The notes beneath the pieces were generated by a model. It worked only from the letters and a program-made list of their open reading frames with translations. It was not told where the DNA came from and ran no database searches. From Adiantum capillus-veneris (Eukaryota; Streptophyta; Polypodiopsida; Polypodiales; Pteridaceae), in NCBI GenBank assembly GCA_014529385.2, contig CM043968.1, positions 7,703,648 to 7,767,647 of the forward strand: a stretch of DNA of 64,000 nt, written 5' to 3'. The position numbers were made by a program, and so were the translations under genes. Of the stretch, positions 20,995-30,473 are shown one piece after another; the first letter of the stretch is position 1, and each line of letters starts with the position of its first letter.

Positions 20995-21827
20995 GATACG
21001 GATTACCAATAGAAATTGTCAGTGATCGAGGAACACATTTTCTTAATGATGTCATTGAATACCTACTAGAGGAATTCATGGTCATACATAAAAAATCTGC
21101 TCCATATCATCCACAAGCAAATGGACAAGCTGAGGCCACAAATAAAACCCTATGCACTATTTTGACTAAAATTGTATCAGAATCAAGGGTAGACTGGGAT
21201 CAACAATTACACTCAACACTATGGGCATACATGGTAGCTTATAAAATATCGATTGGAACAACACCGTACAACATGGTGCTTGGTCTAAACGCTATATTAC
21301 CCATAGAGTTTTTGATTCCAACTCTACGAGTGGCGAAACGCTTAGAATGGACAGGCCATGAACTCTCTTCAAGAATAGATGATCTTGAAAAGCTAGATGA
21401 ACTTCGACTGAGAGCTGTAGCTTCGATCTATGCTCAGAAGAGAAGACAAAAGGAGTTTTTTGACAAGCATGTACGCACGAAAGATTTTAAAACAGGTGAT
21501 TATGTACTTGTTTATAGTTTGAAGCAACATGCCAAAAAACTTAAAAAGCGAGGGATGGGACCCTTTGTGGTTAGTGGATTATCACAAAGCGGAGCCGTCA
21601 AACTTGTGACATTGGAAGGTGAAGAAATGCCAAATTGGATTAGTGGGTGTCGGTCAAAAAAGTATCATTTACCACTAACACAGGATATGCTTCAACAAAT
21701 CCATCATGAAAAACAACGGACAAAGGAGAAACAGAGGGTAAGAGAAGAAGCACAATCAGAAGCAAAAGAGCGCATTGCAAAAAGAAGGCTTCTACGACAA
21801 CAACAACAAATTGGATCACCATTGTGA
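20973..21827 (+). CDS. Integrase catalytic core and C-terminal domain
   Basis: An open frame of 284 residues. The second catalytic Asp lies in IEIVSDRGTHFLN (residue 18) and the Glu in HPQANGQAEATNK (residue 54), giving the D-35-E spacing of integrases. A C-terminal DNA-binding region follows (FKTGDYVLVYSLK, KRGMGPFVVSG, GEEMPNWISGCRSKKYHLP) with a Gln- and Arg-rich tail. The frame is intact, but the first Asp is in another frame, so the protein is split. Confidence 0.85.
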   Translation: MYENVFVRYGLPIEIVSDRGTHFLNDVIEYLLEEFMVIHKKSAPYHPQANGQAEATNKTLCTILTKIVSESRVDWDQQLHSTLWAYMVAYKISIGTTPYNMVLGLNAILPIEFLIPTLRVAKRLEWTGHELSSRIDDLEKLDELRLRAVASIYAQKRRQKEFFDKHVRTKDFKTGDYVLVYSLKQHAKKLKKRGMGPFVVSGLSQSGAVKLVTLEGEEMPNWISGCRSKKYHLPLTQDMLQQIHHEKQRTKEKQRVREEAQSEAKERIAKRRLLRQQQQIGSPL

Positions 21828-21856
21828 ATAAATGCTATTTGATTAACGAATTTTAA

Positions 21857-22258
21857 TGAAGACACAGCGGATCCAATAATTGTAGTCAAAGTGGGTAGCA
21901 ACCGAGTTGACTCGACGGCATTGCTTGATTCAGGACCTCAAGAAAATCTGATTTCTTACAATTATATAAACAACTCAAGCTTGAAGAACAACTCCATCCT
22001 ACTCAACAAGCACTGGAAAGTAGTACATCACATTCATTAAGCATGTTGGGCTGGACGATATTGCATGTACAAATACATCAATATGTTTATCCCCACAAGT
22101 TTTATGTGGTTGAGGATGCGAGCACTCTACATCCAATGTTGTTGGGATAACCATGGTAGAAAGAGTATAATATGCAGATAGATTGGAGTTCGAATACGGT
22201 CAGAATTCAACAAGCACAAGAACACCACGTGGTAGCCTTTGCTCAGACAACCCGGAAG
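21857..22258 (+). pseudogene. Second retropepsin-like domain, downstream of integrase
   Basis: Just past integrase, translation gives TALLDSGPQENLISY, a D-S-G active-site motif. After a one-step frame change come LYKQLKLEEQLHPTQQ, then WTILHVQIHQYVYPHKFYVV, and finally PMLLG followed by KEYNMQIDW, the position of the second retropepsin signature. Two stops interrupt the end. Similar motifs (ALV, a short gap, NYSTY or SYSTY) occur on the minus strand at 47.5 and 37.6 kb. The element already has a normal protease upstream of RT, so this is an additional domain. Confidence 0.7.
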
Positions 22259-22261
22259 AAC

Positions 22262-23038
22262 TAGATAATGGTGCCACAATCACTTGATAAAGAGCAAAAA
22301 AGATGGGTGCCACTTGACCAGCAAAAGATACCTACGAAGGATAACCAGGAAACCGCCCACCGTATTCAATAAAAAATGAGACACCACAGCCGATAATGAA
22401 TAGATCAAGGTCAGCAATACACAAACAACAGGTATGGGTATGGAAGGATGGAAGTGAACGAGCCTACAAACCACAATGCAATAGCAGACGACCTCCGAAA
22501 AACAATGTTAAACAAACACCGAACAGGGTCATAAAACAGATGTGGATATCAAAAAACATGCTCAATTGCCAACTACATGAGAGACGCATTTGGATCCCCA
22601 AAGCGATGCTACAAGAACTCACTTCGGTACAAGCAACACCAGCAACCAGACAATCACTAAATTGGACATCGGCAAACCAATCTATGTGGGTGCCGATCAA
22701 AAGAACAGCAATAACAACCAAAAAAGAGGCCATAAATCTACAAACGCCTCCAAATCAAAGCTAAAAATGGCAATCAAAAGAGAAAAAGATTATGGCCACA
22801 TCGGACACGACACTCCCAACCACGGGGACCACAACGGCCATATCTACAGTAGTGGCAAACCAAGCCACTTTCGCAAAGAAGACAATCAAACAACGAGCGG
22901 CATAATTACAAATTTTAATTGCAAAGAAAATTTGCCAACCAAACCAGGAACAAACAGGAAACCTCGACGTCGAATGCCAATAAGCATCTTGCTTATTCCC
23001 TCCTCTGGCACCGCATTAATTTTACCATGCATTGACTG
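22262..23038 (+). pseudogene. Tryptophan-motif region of the post-integrase ORF
   Basis: Successive segments carry a short motif of the form W-V/I-x-K: RWVPLDQQK, QVWVWKDGS, QMWISKNML, RIWIPKAML, SMWVPIKRT, spaced about 30-60 residues apart. The sequence is otherwise rich in Gln, Asn, Lys and Thr. Several stops break it, and the long frame 22396-22764 is the clearest part. The function is unknown; repeated Trp motifs can act as short binding sites. A related pair of motifs follows the protease-like domain at 36.9-37.0 kb. Confidence 0.55.
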
Positions 23039-23147
23039 AGTATGCATCAGGTAGGTCCAAGTTACAAGGCCGCGCATTAGCACGATTTTAACCCATGCAC
23101 TGCACATACCCCGAGGTGATACCTTGTCATCCGGGAGGACTCCGATT

Positions 23148-23160
23148 AGGAGGGGGGGAG
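23148..23160 (+). other. Internal polypurine tract
   Basis: AGGAGGGGGGGAG is identical over 13 bases to the tract before the 3' LTR (29270-29282). The bases before both (TGTCAT, GGGA, GAC, TTAG/CTAG) are also similar. It could prime a second plus strand, as central tracts do in some retroelements. Confidence 0.6.
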
Positions 23161-24110
23161 GCATTCTCAATGCGGACCCGATGACCGTAAAAAGCAGCAA
23201 AAAGGGCATGTTTTGATTATTTTTGAGGGGTGAAATTCTTTGGACTAACCTAAGTACATATGCCCTTATACAACATTAATCTATAGATATAGGAGGCCAA
23301 ACGCCAAATTGAGGCCTATAGGTGTGTGTATATATGTAAAAATAGCCAGTTTTCGAGCAAAATATTGGTAAAACGAAGAAATTTGGCCATAAAAATTACA
23401 TGTGAGTGTACATAGTGTGTCGGGGTGAAGTTTTTGATTTATTTTGATTTTTGGGGTTTTTTGGGTTGACTTTGTTATTTTCCTTTTAATTTTACTAATT
23501 ATTTGTAGAAAAACTTCAAAAATACAAAGAGCAGGTGGAATGCGAACGTAATGAAAAAAAAGAGATGGGGATGATCAGTGACTATAAGACAACCTAGGGT
23601 ACAGTGTGCGTGCAATTATGAGAAATGAAGCGGGAGGCATGTTGTGGCCAGATTTTGACCGAATCGTCAAAATTCTCAGAAAACTGGGCAAACGGAGTCC
23701 AAATAGGGAACTTTTCGAGTCTAAACCTCGTTTCGCGAAAAGTTAGGAGCACATGTCAAATTTCATGAAAAATGGTTCGGGGACCCCCATTATAAGATTT
23801 TTTCACTTCACTTAGAGCTCATTTCTACTATTTCACTTGTGAGAGAGAGAGCTCTAGCCACCTAGAGCGCATAGGACTTCCAACAACTGATATGCCGCTC
23901 ACAGGCACACGACGGCCACCAGATATGAGAGGTAGGCTCAACACATTATGCTCTTCGTGTATATTTGATGTTTTGTTGCCAAGACTAGCATAGAACTCCA
24001 ACGGGGTTTGCAGGGTAGAGGCCTGTGAGCATAGGTAGCCACCTAACGGTAACCCAATACCAACAAGACTTCATAGGGGGTTTACCCTAGCCTAGGAGAC
24101 CAATCTTGGA
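23161..24110 (+). promoter_or_regulatory. Long spacer with a possible internal promoter
   Basis: No coding before about 23890. At 23790-23797 CATTATAAGA gives a TATA-like box, followed by a CT-rich stretch and a GAGAGAGAG run, as downstream of the LTR TATA. An ATG at 23892 then opens MPLTGTRRPPDMR, ending at a possible splice donor (GAG|GTAGGC). The arrangement would suit a separate transcript for the extra ORF. No initiation data are available. Confidence 0.35.
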
Positions 24111-24553
24111 TGCCCAAAGGAGGCAAGAAAGCAACGGAGAAAACCCTGGCACCTCAAGCCCTGCAAGAGGCCACAAAGAGGAAAATCCGGCAAAAGTGGC
24201 CCAAATGATACCAAAACTCATGGGTAGGAGCTTCTCCACGAGCTCTACAAGGCTACATAGGACACATGGCCATAAGGCGACCCAAAGCAGGCCTAAGCTT
24301 CAGAAACGGCATCGGAAACGCAAAGCGTCACTTGGCTCTCACAGCCAAGCGAGACGTTCGTTTGCCACCAAACTTCATGAGCGGCTTACCAAGGCCTTCA
24401 ACAACCAAGTCCTATGGTGGTAGACTACTACAAATAATCGGGGGCATGCAAACGCAATCATGCGTGCTTCCAGAGCGACAAATCACCAAACGAAGCTCAG
24501 GTGAAGACAAAGCCAACAAGAACCACATGGCAAGGTTCCCCAAGGGTTCATGA
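24111..24553 (+). pseudogene. Small basic ORFs upstream of the palindrome array
   Basis: ATG at 24111 gives a 32-residue basic peptide (MPKGGKKATEKTLAPQ) ending in TGA. A second basic frame, 24266-24553, continues in another frame. Both are Lys- and Arg-rich with no domain. They may be remains of the N-terminal part of the extra ORF or of a leader peptide. Confidence 0.3.
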
Positions 24554-24748
24554 AGGTATGCTGGTCATCATCAAGAAATTTCATTGCGAAAAAGCGCTCC
24601 AAGAGTCAGAAATCGCCTCTGAGGCTCTGAAAGCCAAGAAGGGAGTTTCTAACTAACCATTTGATTTTTTCATTGAAATAAGGCACAAAGGGGACTTAGG
24701 GAGGTCATATGCACATAGTAGTAGGACTTGCTCCTAAAAAATGCACAG

Positions 24749-24774
24749 GAGACATCCTACGCATAGGATGTCTC
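24749..24774. repeat. Palindrome, pre-ORF copy 1
   Basis: Arms GAGACATCCTA and TAGGATGTCTC are exact, with centre CGCA as in the leader copy at 13215. It opens a series spaced 285 bp. Confidence 0.85.
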
Positions 24775-25034
24775 AAGGCCACTTTTGGGCACCCAACTCA
24801 TCATTCAGCCATACACACAGCCTCTACATGTCATTTACATCTTATCCCTCAAGTTTCACTCCATTTGGACCAAGTTTGACCTCTTATGCATCAAAAAACG
24901 CAAACTCAGAGCATAGAGGCAAGAAATGGTCATAGACCTATCAGAAATGATCCAAATCAAGTGAAACTTGAACCACACACTCTTCATAACATGTCAAAGC
25001 TAACTGTGAGGTCACATCTTCAAAATCATGAAAA

Positions 25035-25058
25035 AGACATACTACGTGTAGTATGTCT
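25035..25058. repeat. Palindrome, pre-ORF copy 2, with compensatory change
   Basis: Arms AGACATACTAC and GTAGTATGTCT. Compared with the standard arms, CC has become AC on the left and GG has become GT on the right, so the symmetry is kept. It starts 285 bp after copy 1. Confidence 0.85.
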
Positions 25059-25319
25059 CCAAGCTTGAAATGACCTCCAGGTAGATTTTTTGATCTTCAT
25101 ACATCTTTATCACATTCATACAAGCCCACCCACCAAGTTTCAAGCCAAACAGATCACTTTTTGGACTCATAGCTCCATAGATGGACTTTTTAGACTCTGA
25201 AACTCCAGAGATGGTCTTCCTACCCTCAAAACTTATCCAAATTCAAATCTAAGACCATGGTGATGGTCCACAGACTATGCCCTATCATACTGACAAGTTT
25301 CATGCAATTCTGAGCAAAA

Positions 25320-25342
25320 ACACATACTATGTGTAGGATGTA
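25320..25342. repeat. Palindrome, pre-ORF copy 3, degenerate
   Basis: ACACATACTATGTGTAGGAT marks a weaker copy, beginning 285 bp after copy 2. The arms no longer match fully. Confidence 0.6.
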
Positions 25343-25515
25343 TTTAGGCTTATTTTGCAGCACAAATCCTACTGTTTTCACTTGCAGGGCATCCTGAGTC
25401 CCTCTTGAGCTCATGTTTCAATTTTCAAGTCAATTGGATAGTTAAAACTTAGTTTATCAGCTAATCTATAAAAAAAGAAAACGCTAACTTTGGACTACTG
25501 AGTGCAACAGGATCC

Positions 25516-28379
25516 ATGGCAGCCGCTAAGTCGCCGGCAAAGAAGAAAAGAATGACCAACAAGGATTACCTGGATGAGGTGGAGCCATTTATAATACCAA
25601 TAGGGACCATAAAGCCTACTACCACTGGGGTACAAAGCAACTTACTTGAAGCAAGCGACCTCAGAATATACCAAGGCATGTTCAAAGACCCAGAGGGCAA
25701 TGCCATAGAGCTGCCAATGATACCATAGGAACTCAATGAGTTCACGAGAAGGCTAGAGATAGTGTCTATCTGGGCAAAGAATGACCAACAAGGATTACCT
25801 GGATGAGGTGGAGCCATTTATAATACCAACAGGAACCATAAAGCCCACTACCACTTGGGTACAAAGCAACTTACTTGAAGCAAACGACCTCATAATATAC
25901 CAAGGCATGTTCAAAGACCCAGAGGTCAATGCCATAGAGCTGCCAATGATACCATAGGAACTCAATGAGTTCACGAGAAGGCCAGAGATAGTGTCTATCT
26001 TGGAAAAGTTAGACTTACACAATTATTTTGAGGCTTTGCCAACAGGAATTGACATTCAGAGAGTCTGGGAATTTGTCACAACAATAAAGGAGAATGGCAT
26101 AGCCAAGGTGACAGATCTTCAAGGAAAGGACATAATGATTGTGATCACGCCAGAGGTGGTTGCAAGTGCCTTGAACCTCTCTAATGCACGAGACAGTGTC
26201 AACAAGAGGCGAGACGAGGTGAAGGTATACAAGGGAACCAAGAAGAACTACACCTTTGAGGATATTGCGGATTCAATGGTGGAAACCATGTGCCAACTAT
26301 ACAACCAATATTTCCATATCTGCACCAAGAGGCCTCAAAAGTACACTGTGCCACCTGCAACAATTGGAACAACATTCACATGGGCAATGAAGACAAGCCG
26401 CCCAAGAGAGATAGATTATGCGGCATACCTACAGTACCACATTGTGAGGATGGGAACCAAGGATCCCACATATATTGCAGCAGGGGAGATGCTCACCAAG
26501 GTAATATATGAAGCTCTAAATGCTAAAGTCCAGTGGCCTCTTCCTCCATCACAGAATGAGTGGTTGAAGCTGACAGAAGACAAGGAAGAGGAGCAACCTA
26601 CAGCTCGTAGGGTGGCCACCAGACTGAAAAGAAGGTTAGAGATAGTAGAGAAAGAGCCACCTCAGCCAAAGAAAGGAAATAAAGCTACCATTTAGATGCC
26701 AACAAAAGAGACTAAATCCAAGGAGGCCTCTCGACTAGAGAGGCTGATGGAGAGTTTCAGAGCCGAAAGAATGCTTAAAGGAGATCTAAGCAAATTAGGG
26801 AAGCCCTCACTTGAGGCCATGTTTGGATCTTCTTGAAGGACTAATAGGGATCGCTTCGAAGATTATATAAAGAATTTTGAGATCCTAGATGTGACGGCCG
26901 AGAATATTCCAATTATACCTTTTACCGAAGAAGAAGTTGATGATGTGAGGCGACAGCTATTAGAAGAGCAAGAAAGTGTAGAGCGAGAGAGGAAAACAAA
27001 GGCTGATCAAGACTTCAAAAAGAAGCAATCAACCCCACCATCAAGCCGCGAGTCCAGTCCTCCATCATCACCACCTCCTCCTAGTCCTCCTCAACCTCTA
27101 GGGACTGAGGAGTTGATTAAATATGAGAAGCCGCAGGACTCCAAGAAAGAAGAGGACAAAGAGAAAGAGCAGAAGGAAGAGTTTGAACCAAAGCCTGAGA
27201 AGCAAGATTGGGAAGCAAAAAACTACTAGCTGCTAGCTGCTGGATACACCCAAGAAGAGGCAGCTCATACAGCTTTTCAACTGTCAACTCCTAAACCAGA
27301 AGAATACACGCTGAGCCCTCGTTTGGTGGAGCTGAATGAGATTGCAACAGATACAATGTATTTGCAACCACAAGCCGAAGATTGGGAAGAAGTGATGTAG
27401 AGACTACAAGGATTAAGAGCCATATCCGTGGCCAAAGAGATTGAGTATGAAGGGTGGAAGTTGAGTGAAGTGAAGGTGAAATCTGAAGTGGAAACACTTC
27501 AAAAGCAAAGTCAAGAGAAAATGCCACGCAAGCACAACTGCAAGCTGAACTAGAAGCAGCACTGAAGAAATGTCAAGAGTTAGAAAGTCAAAAACAAGAA
27601 ACCACTCAAAATATAATGAACTCTGAAGAAGATTACCAAAAAATCAGCAATGCTCTGATTGAAGCCGGAAAGGAAAGTGATGGGCTCACCCTACAGCTGG
27701 TGGACGAGTCAAAAGAGGTTGAGAGCTTGAGGGAGGCCAAAGACAACACTGAAATATCACATGGGGCTAGCCAAGATGAGGTGATTGAAGTAAAGGATCA
27801 AATGAAAGTGAAAGATCAAATGATTCAGAGGTTGAGAGCGTCTCCGGGCAGAGCAAGAGCTGGAGCTACAACTAGTACTAGCCAAGATAAAGACGTGCTT
27901 GAAGAACAAATGATAGAACTCCAAAAAGAGCTGACGCTTGAAAAGAGACAGAGAGTAATGCTAGCAGAGGGATCAATGGTGGTACAAGGCAGGTTAGAAG
28001 ATGATAACAAATCATTGAAAGCGGAATTGGAAAGGCTTCAGAAAAGACTAGAAGATGACACAAAGACGCTACAGATAGAGAATGATAAGGTAAGGCAGAA
28101 GCTAGAGAAAGCTGATAGAGTCAATGCAAAACTTAATGCCTATTAGTAGTTGTGACAAAACAAGCTCAGTTAGCAAAAGACGACTTACAGAAGCAGCTGG
28201 ACGAACTTAAGAGCCAACCAAGTGAAGAACCTCAACAAAGTCATGGGTCAGCTACTATGGAAGGAATTGATATAGAGAATGTGTCAGATCTGGTGGACAC
28301 AACAGTACAAGAGGACATTCCTGTGGGACCCTTACAAGAGCCCCGTGATCTGACACAAGAAGAAGAAGACAATCTATAG
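25516..28379 (+). pseudogene. Extra ORF of the Athila-like element, N-terminal and coiled-coil parts
   Basis: ATG at 25516 begins with a basic MAAAKSPAKKKRMTNK. A globular-looking domain follows (IYQGMFKDPEGNAIELPMI; GIDIQRVWEFVTTIKENG; FHICTKRPQKYTVPP), then a basic linker, a Pro/Ser-rich stretch near 27045-27105 (SPPSSPPPPSPP), and a long coiled coil at 27616-28146 (KDNTEISHGASQDEVIEVK, KELTLEKRQRVMLAEG). A 229 bp tandem duplication near the start and several stops disrupt it. The first domain is conserved in the minus-strand copy at 61.6-62.9 kb. The position after pol matches the extra ORF of Athila elements, sometimes called env-like; I see no signal peptide or membrane segment. Confidence 0.65.
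25551..26008 (+). repeat. 229 bp tandem duplication inside the extra ORF
   Basis: Copies 25551-25779 and 25780-26008 are nearly identical, so the event is recent compared with other decay here. The unit is not a multiple of three, so it shifts the frame and duplicates the IYQGMFKDPEG region. Confidence 0.9.
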
Positions 28380-29230
28380 AAAGCAATAGAAGCAGCAATA
28401 AAAGACACCGCCAAAGAAGCAATGTTGTGGGAGCAGAGGGTATTGAAGTCCATGACCATTCAGAGATTAGATGCAAATGTCGTTTCACACATTAATGGCT
28501 ACAACCCTCTCTCCCCTATCCTCTTCTAAAATACGAGGTTGCTACACTCAACAAGAGGATTAAAGAGGAGCCTATAGTGCCACTGTACCATGAAGACATC
28601 ACCAAACTAGAAGGTGTTAAGCTCATTGTGGACTCTCAACCAAAATGGAGGAAGGCATGGCTCACTAAATACTTACAGTATATAGTACATTTGGTAGAGG
28701 CACCTAAAATGATCAGAGATGACCTTAGCTTTTGCCCTCTACCAAGGATGCAGACATGGAAGGAACATGAAATGCTGAAGAGAAGCCACCCCACGTGGCT
28801 CAACTACCCAAAGCTGCCAGGCTTGAAGGCAGGCAAGAGAACGAGTGAGCAATACATGCTGAAAACCCTAACGGGCTCCATTAAATTGTTCACTGGCTTG
28901 CCAGACCTCTCTTGCATTATGCTTAGAAAGATATATAAAACACTTTTGGCAGTCTTTGAGGTCTTCAAACCTGGACAAGCAACAAACAACATATTCTTCT
29001 TCCAGGACACTTATAAATGTGCTTATGACCTGTCTGCTCAACCTTCACATGAGGTGATACATGCCCTCTACCAAAGAATAATGTTCCTGCCCTCATACCA
29101 TCTCCAAGTCTTTGAAGAAGCCTTCTACACCAGCTTCTTCACCATCAACACAGATAAATTTGGCCCAGCATTAGTGGTCCAGCATGCACGGTATGAGTCC
29201 GTTTTGAAGATGCGCGACATCCTCCACTGA
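28380..29230 (+). pseudogene. Extra ORF, C-terminal domain
   Basis: The frame 28577-29230 (217 residues) looks globular: KWRKAWLTKYLQYIVHLV, RSHPTWLNYPKLPG, QDTYKCAYDLSAQPSHEV and HLQVFEEAFYTSFFTIN. A stop and frame change near 28380-28530 separate it from the coiled coil. I do not recognise the domain. It ends about 40 bp before the 3' polypurine tract, so it is the last coding part of the element. Confidence 0.6.
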
Positions 29231-29269
29231 AGCAGCGGCTCTACTGTCATGTTGGGGATGACATGAGCT

Positions 29270-29282
29270 AGGAGGGGGGGAG
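29270..29282 (+). other. 3' polypurine tract
   Basis: AGGAGGGGGGGAG lies directly before the TG of the right LTR, where plus-strand DNA synthesis is primed. Confidence 0.85.
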
Positions 29283-30222
29283 TGTTAGCTGAAGACGGAC
29301 GGCCACACTCAACTGAAGACTGACGAAATGATAAAAGAAGGAAATCCTATGTAGTCATTCCCTATTAAGAAAACCCGTAATTTCACTTGTAAATACTTGG
29401 GGCTTGCAGAAGTTTCCAATTTTGTATTTTTTTTTTGCCATTAGACTAAATAGGATTTCACTTTGGAACATGAGGTTTTGCATTTGGAAGGTATATATAC
29501 CAAATTCTAACCTTAATAGACCCCCCCCCCCCCCCCTCTTTTGTTCATTCTATGAAGTGTCTGTGAGAAGCGTATTCTGTGTATGAGAGAGAGTGAGAGC
29601 TTATCTTGATGCTACACACACACACTGGTGGTTGGAATGGAGTACGGACACATGCATTGTGTTGCCCCCGGAGAGAGCTACATGCCAATACCCACACTGT
29701 GCGTGTACGGCCCCGGCTTTGCCAGATTGATCCACGAGCTATTTCTGGAGATTCGGTAAGCAAACAGTGTCTGTTTTCGCATTTCAGCATATCCACGCGT
29801 TCGTATTGAGTAGAGATACACATTAGGTACCTTAGTTTTTAGAAACATCGACCTGCAAAAATTTGTCAGACATCCTACATGATTTTGCACTGGGTGTTTA
29901 TGGATAGGGTTTTGGGTCACGGACCTTAGGGAGAGTGGTCTATTGGTGTATGTCCCTCAATTTTTGTAGCATTTCAAGAACGTCTAATGGGTATTTAGCT
30001 CATGGAAGCGTTGTAGGAAATCTCCTTCTGTGCACAATAGTAGGCTGTAACTTAGACATTGGGTAGAGACCTTTGTAGGAAGTAGTCAATAGTCGGTCGA
30101 GTGTATGTTGACACCCTATGCTTGCTTCCACGCACCTGCAGGTCGAGATTCTTCCTTAGCTGAAAATTCTTGTTAGGTGAGTTCTCGTTGTGCTGATGTC
30201 TGTCGCGGCGTATCCGCCAACA
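29283..30222 (+). repeat. 3' LTR of the Athila-like element, 940 bp
   Basis: Starts TGTTAGCTGAAG after the polypurine tract and ends CCGCCAACA, giving the usual TG...CA ends. A TATA box GGTATATATACC lies at 29490-29501, followed by a C16 run (29521-29536) and a GAGAGAG stretch. The last 580 bp match the truncated left LTR. A half palindrome AGACATCCTACATG lies at 29868-29881. Confidence 0.85.
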
Positions 30223-30473
30223 ATCCTTAAATTCCCTGTGGAAGCCCGATTTGGGGTGGATGTTTTTTTTGACAATAAGGTTGTGTATAACGTCTATGTT
30301 GAAAACCCTTTAATCCCTTGTGGGAGCCCAAGATAGGGTTTATGGTTTATTTTGAAAAAGTGTGCTCTATACAAAGGAGACTCTGGTAATGTTTTTTTTG
30401 GGATACATGTCATTTATTATACCATTGCGTGTATCTACTTTTCAAAGTGGATGATGCTCTAAAAATTGTGTAG
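30223..30473 (+). repeat. Short repeated segments beside the methyltransferase pseudogene
   Basis: A segment with GTGGAAGCCCGATTTGGGGT (30236) recurs in modified form at 30318 (GTGGGAGCCCAAGATAGGGT) and at 32788 (GTAGGAGCCCAAGAAAGGGT), the last two followed by ACAAAGGAGACTCTGG. The copies bracket the pseudogene. The first may include an upstream exon. Confidence 0.5.

Larger units (their letters stand above)
11645..30222 (+). mobile_element. Athila-like Ty3/gypsy retrotransposon, 18.6 kb
   Basis: Two direct LTR copies bracket the element, the left one truncated. A primer site complementary to tRNA-Asp follows the left LTR. The internal order is leader with palindromes, gag, protease, RT, RNase H, integrase, second protease-like domain, W-motif region, internal polypurine tract, palindrome array, extra ORF, 3' polypurine tract. 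A tRNA-Asp primer and a long ORF downstream of integrase are typical of the Athila branch. Broken coding and the RNase H deletion make it non-autonomous now. Very similar fragments occur at 47.3-48.9, 51.1-53.6 and 61.6-63.9 kb, and probably 36.9-37.7 kb. Confidence 0.85.

Noticed and set aside
22886-23209. Minus-strand 107-residue hydrophobic frame
   Set aside because: It lies opposite the W-motif region and polypurine tract and has no supporting motif.
25516-29230. Calling the extra ORF a viral envelope gene
   Set aside because: No signal peptide, transmembrane segment or furin-like site is visible; only the position is shared with so-called env-like ORFs.
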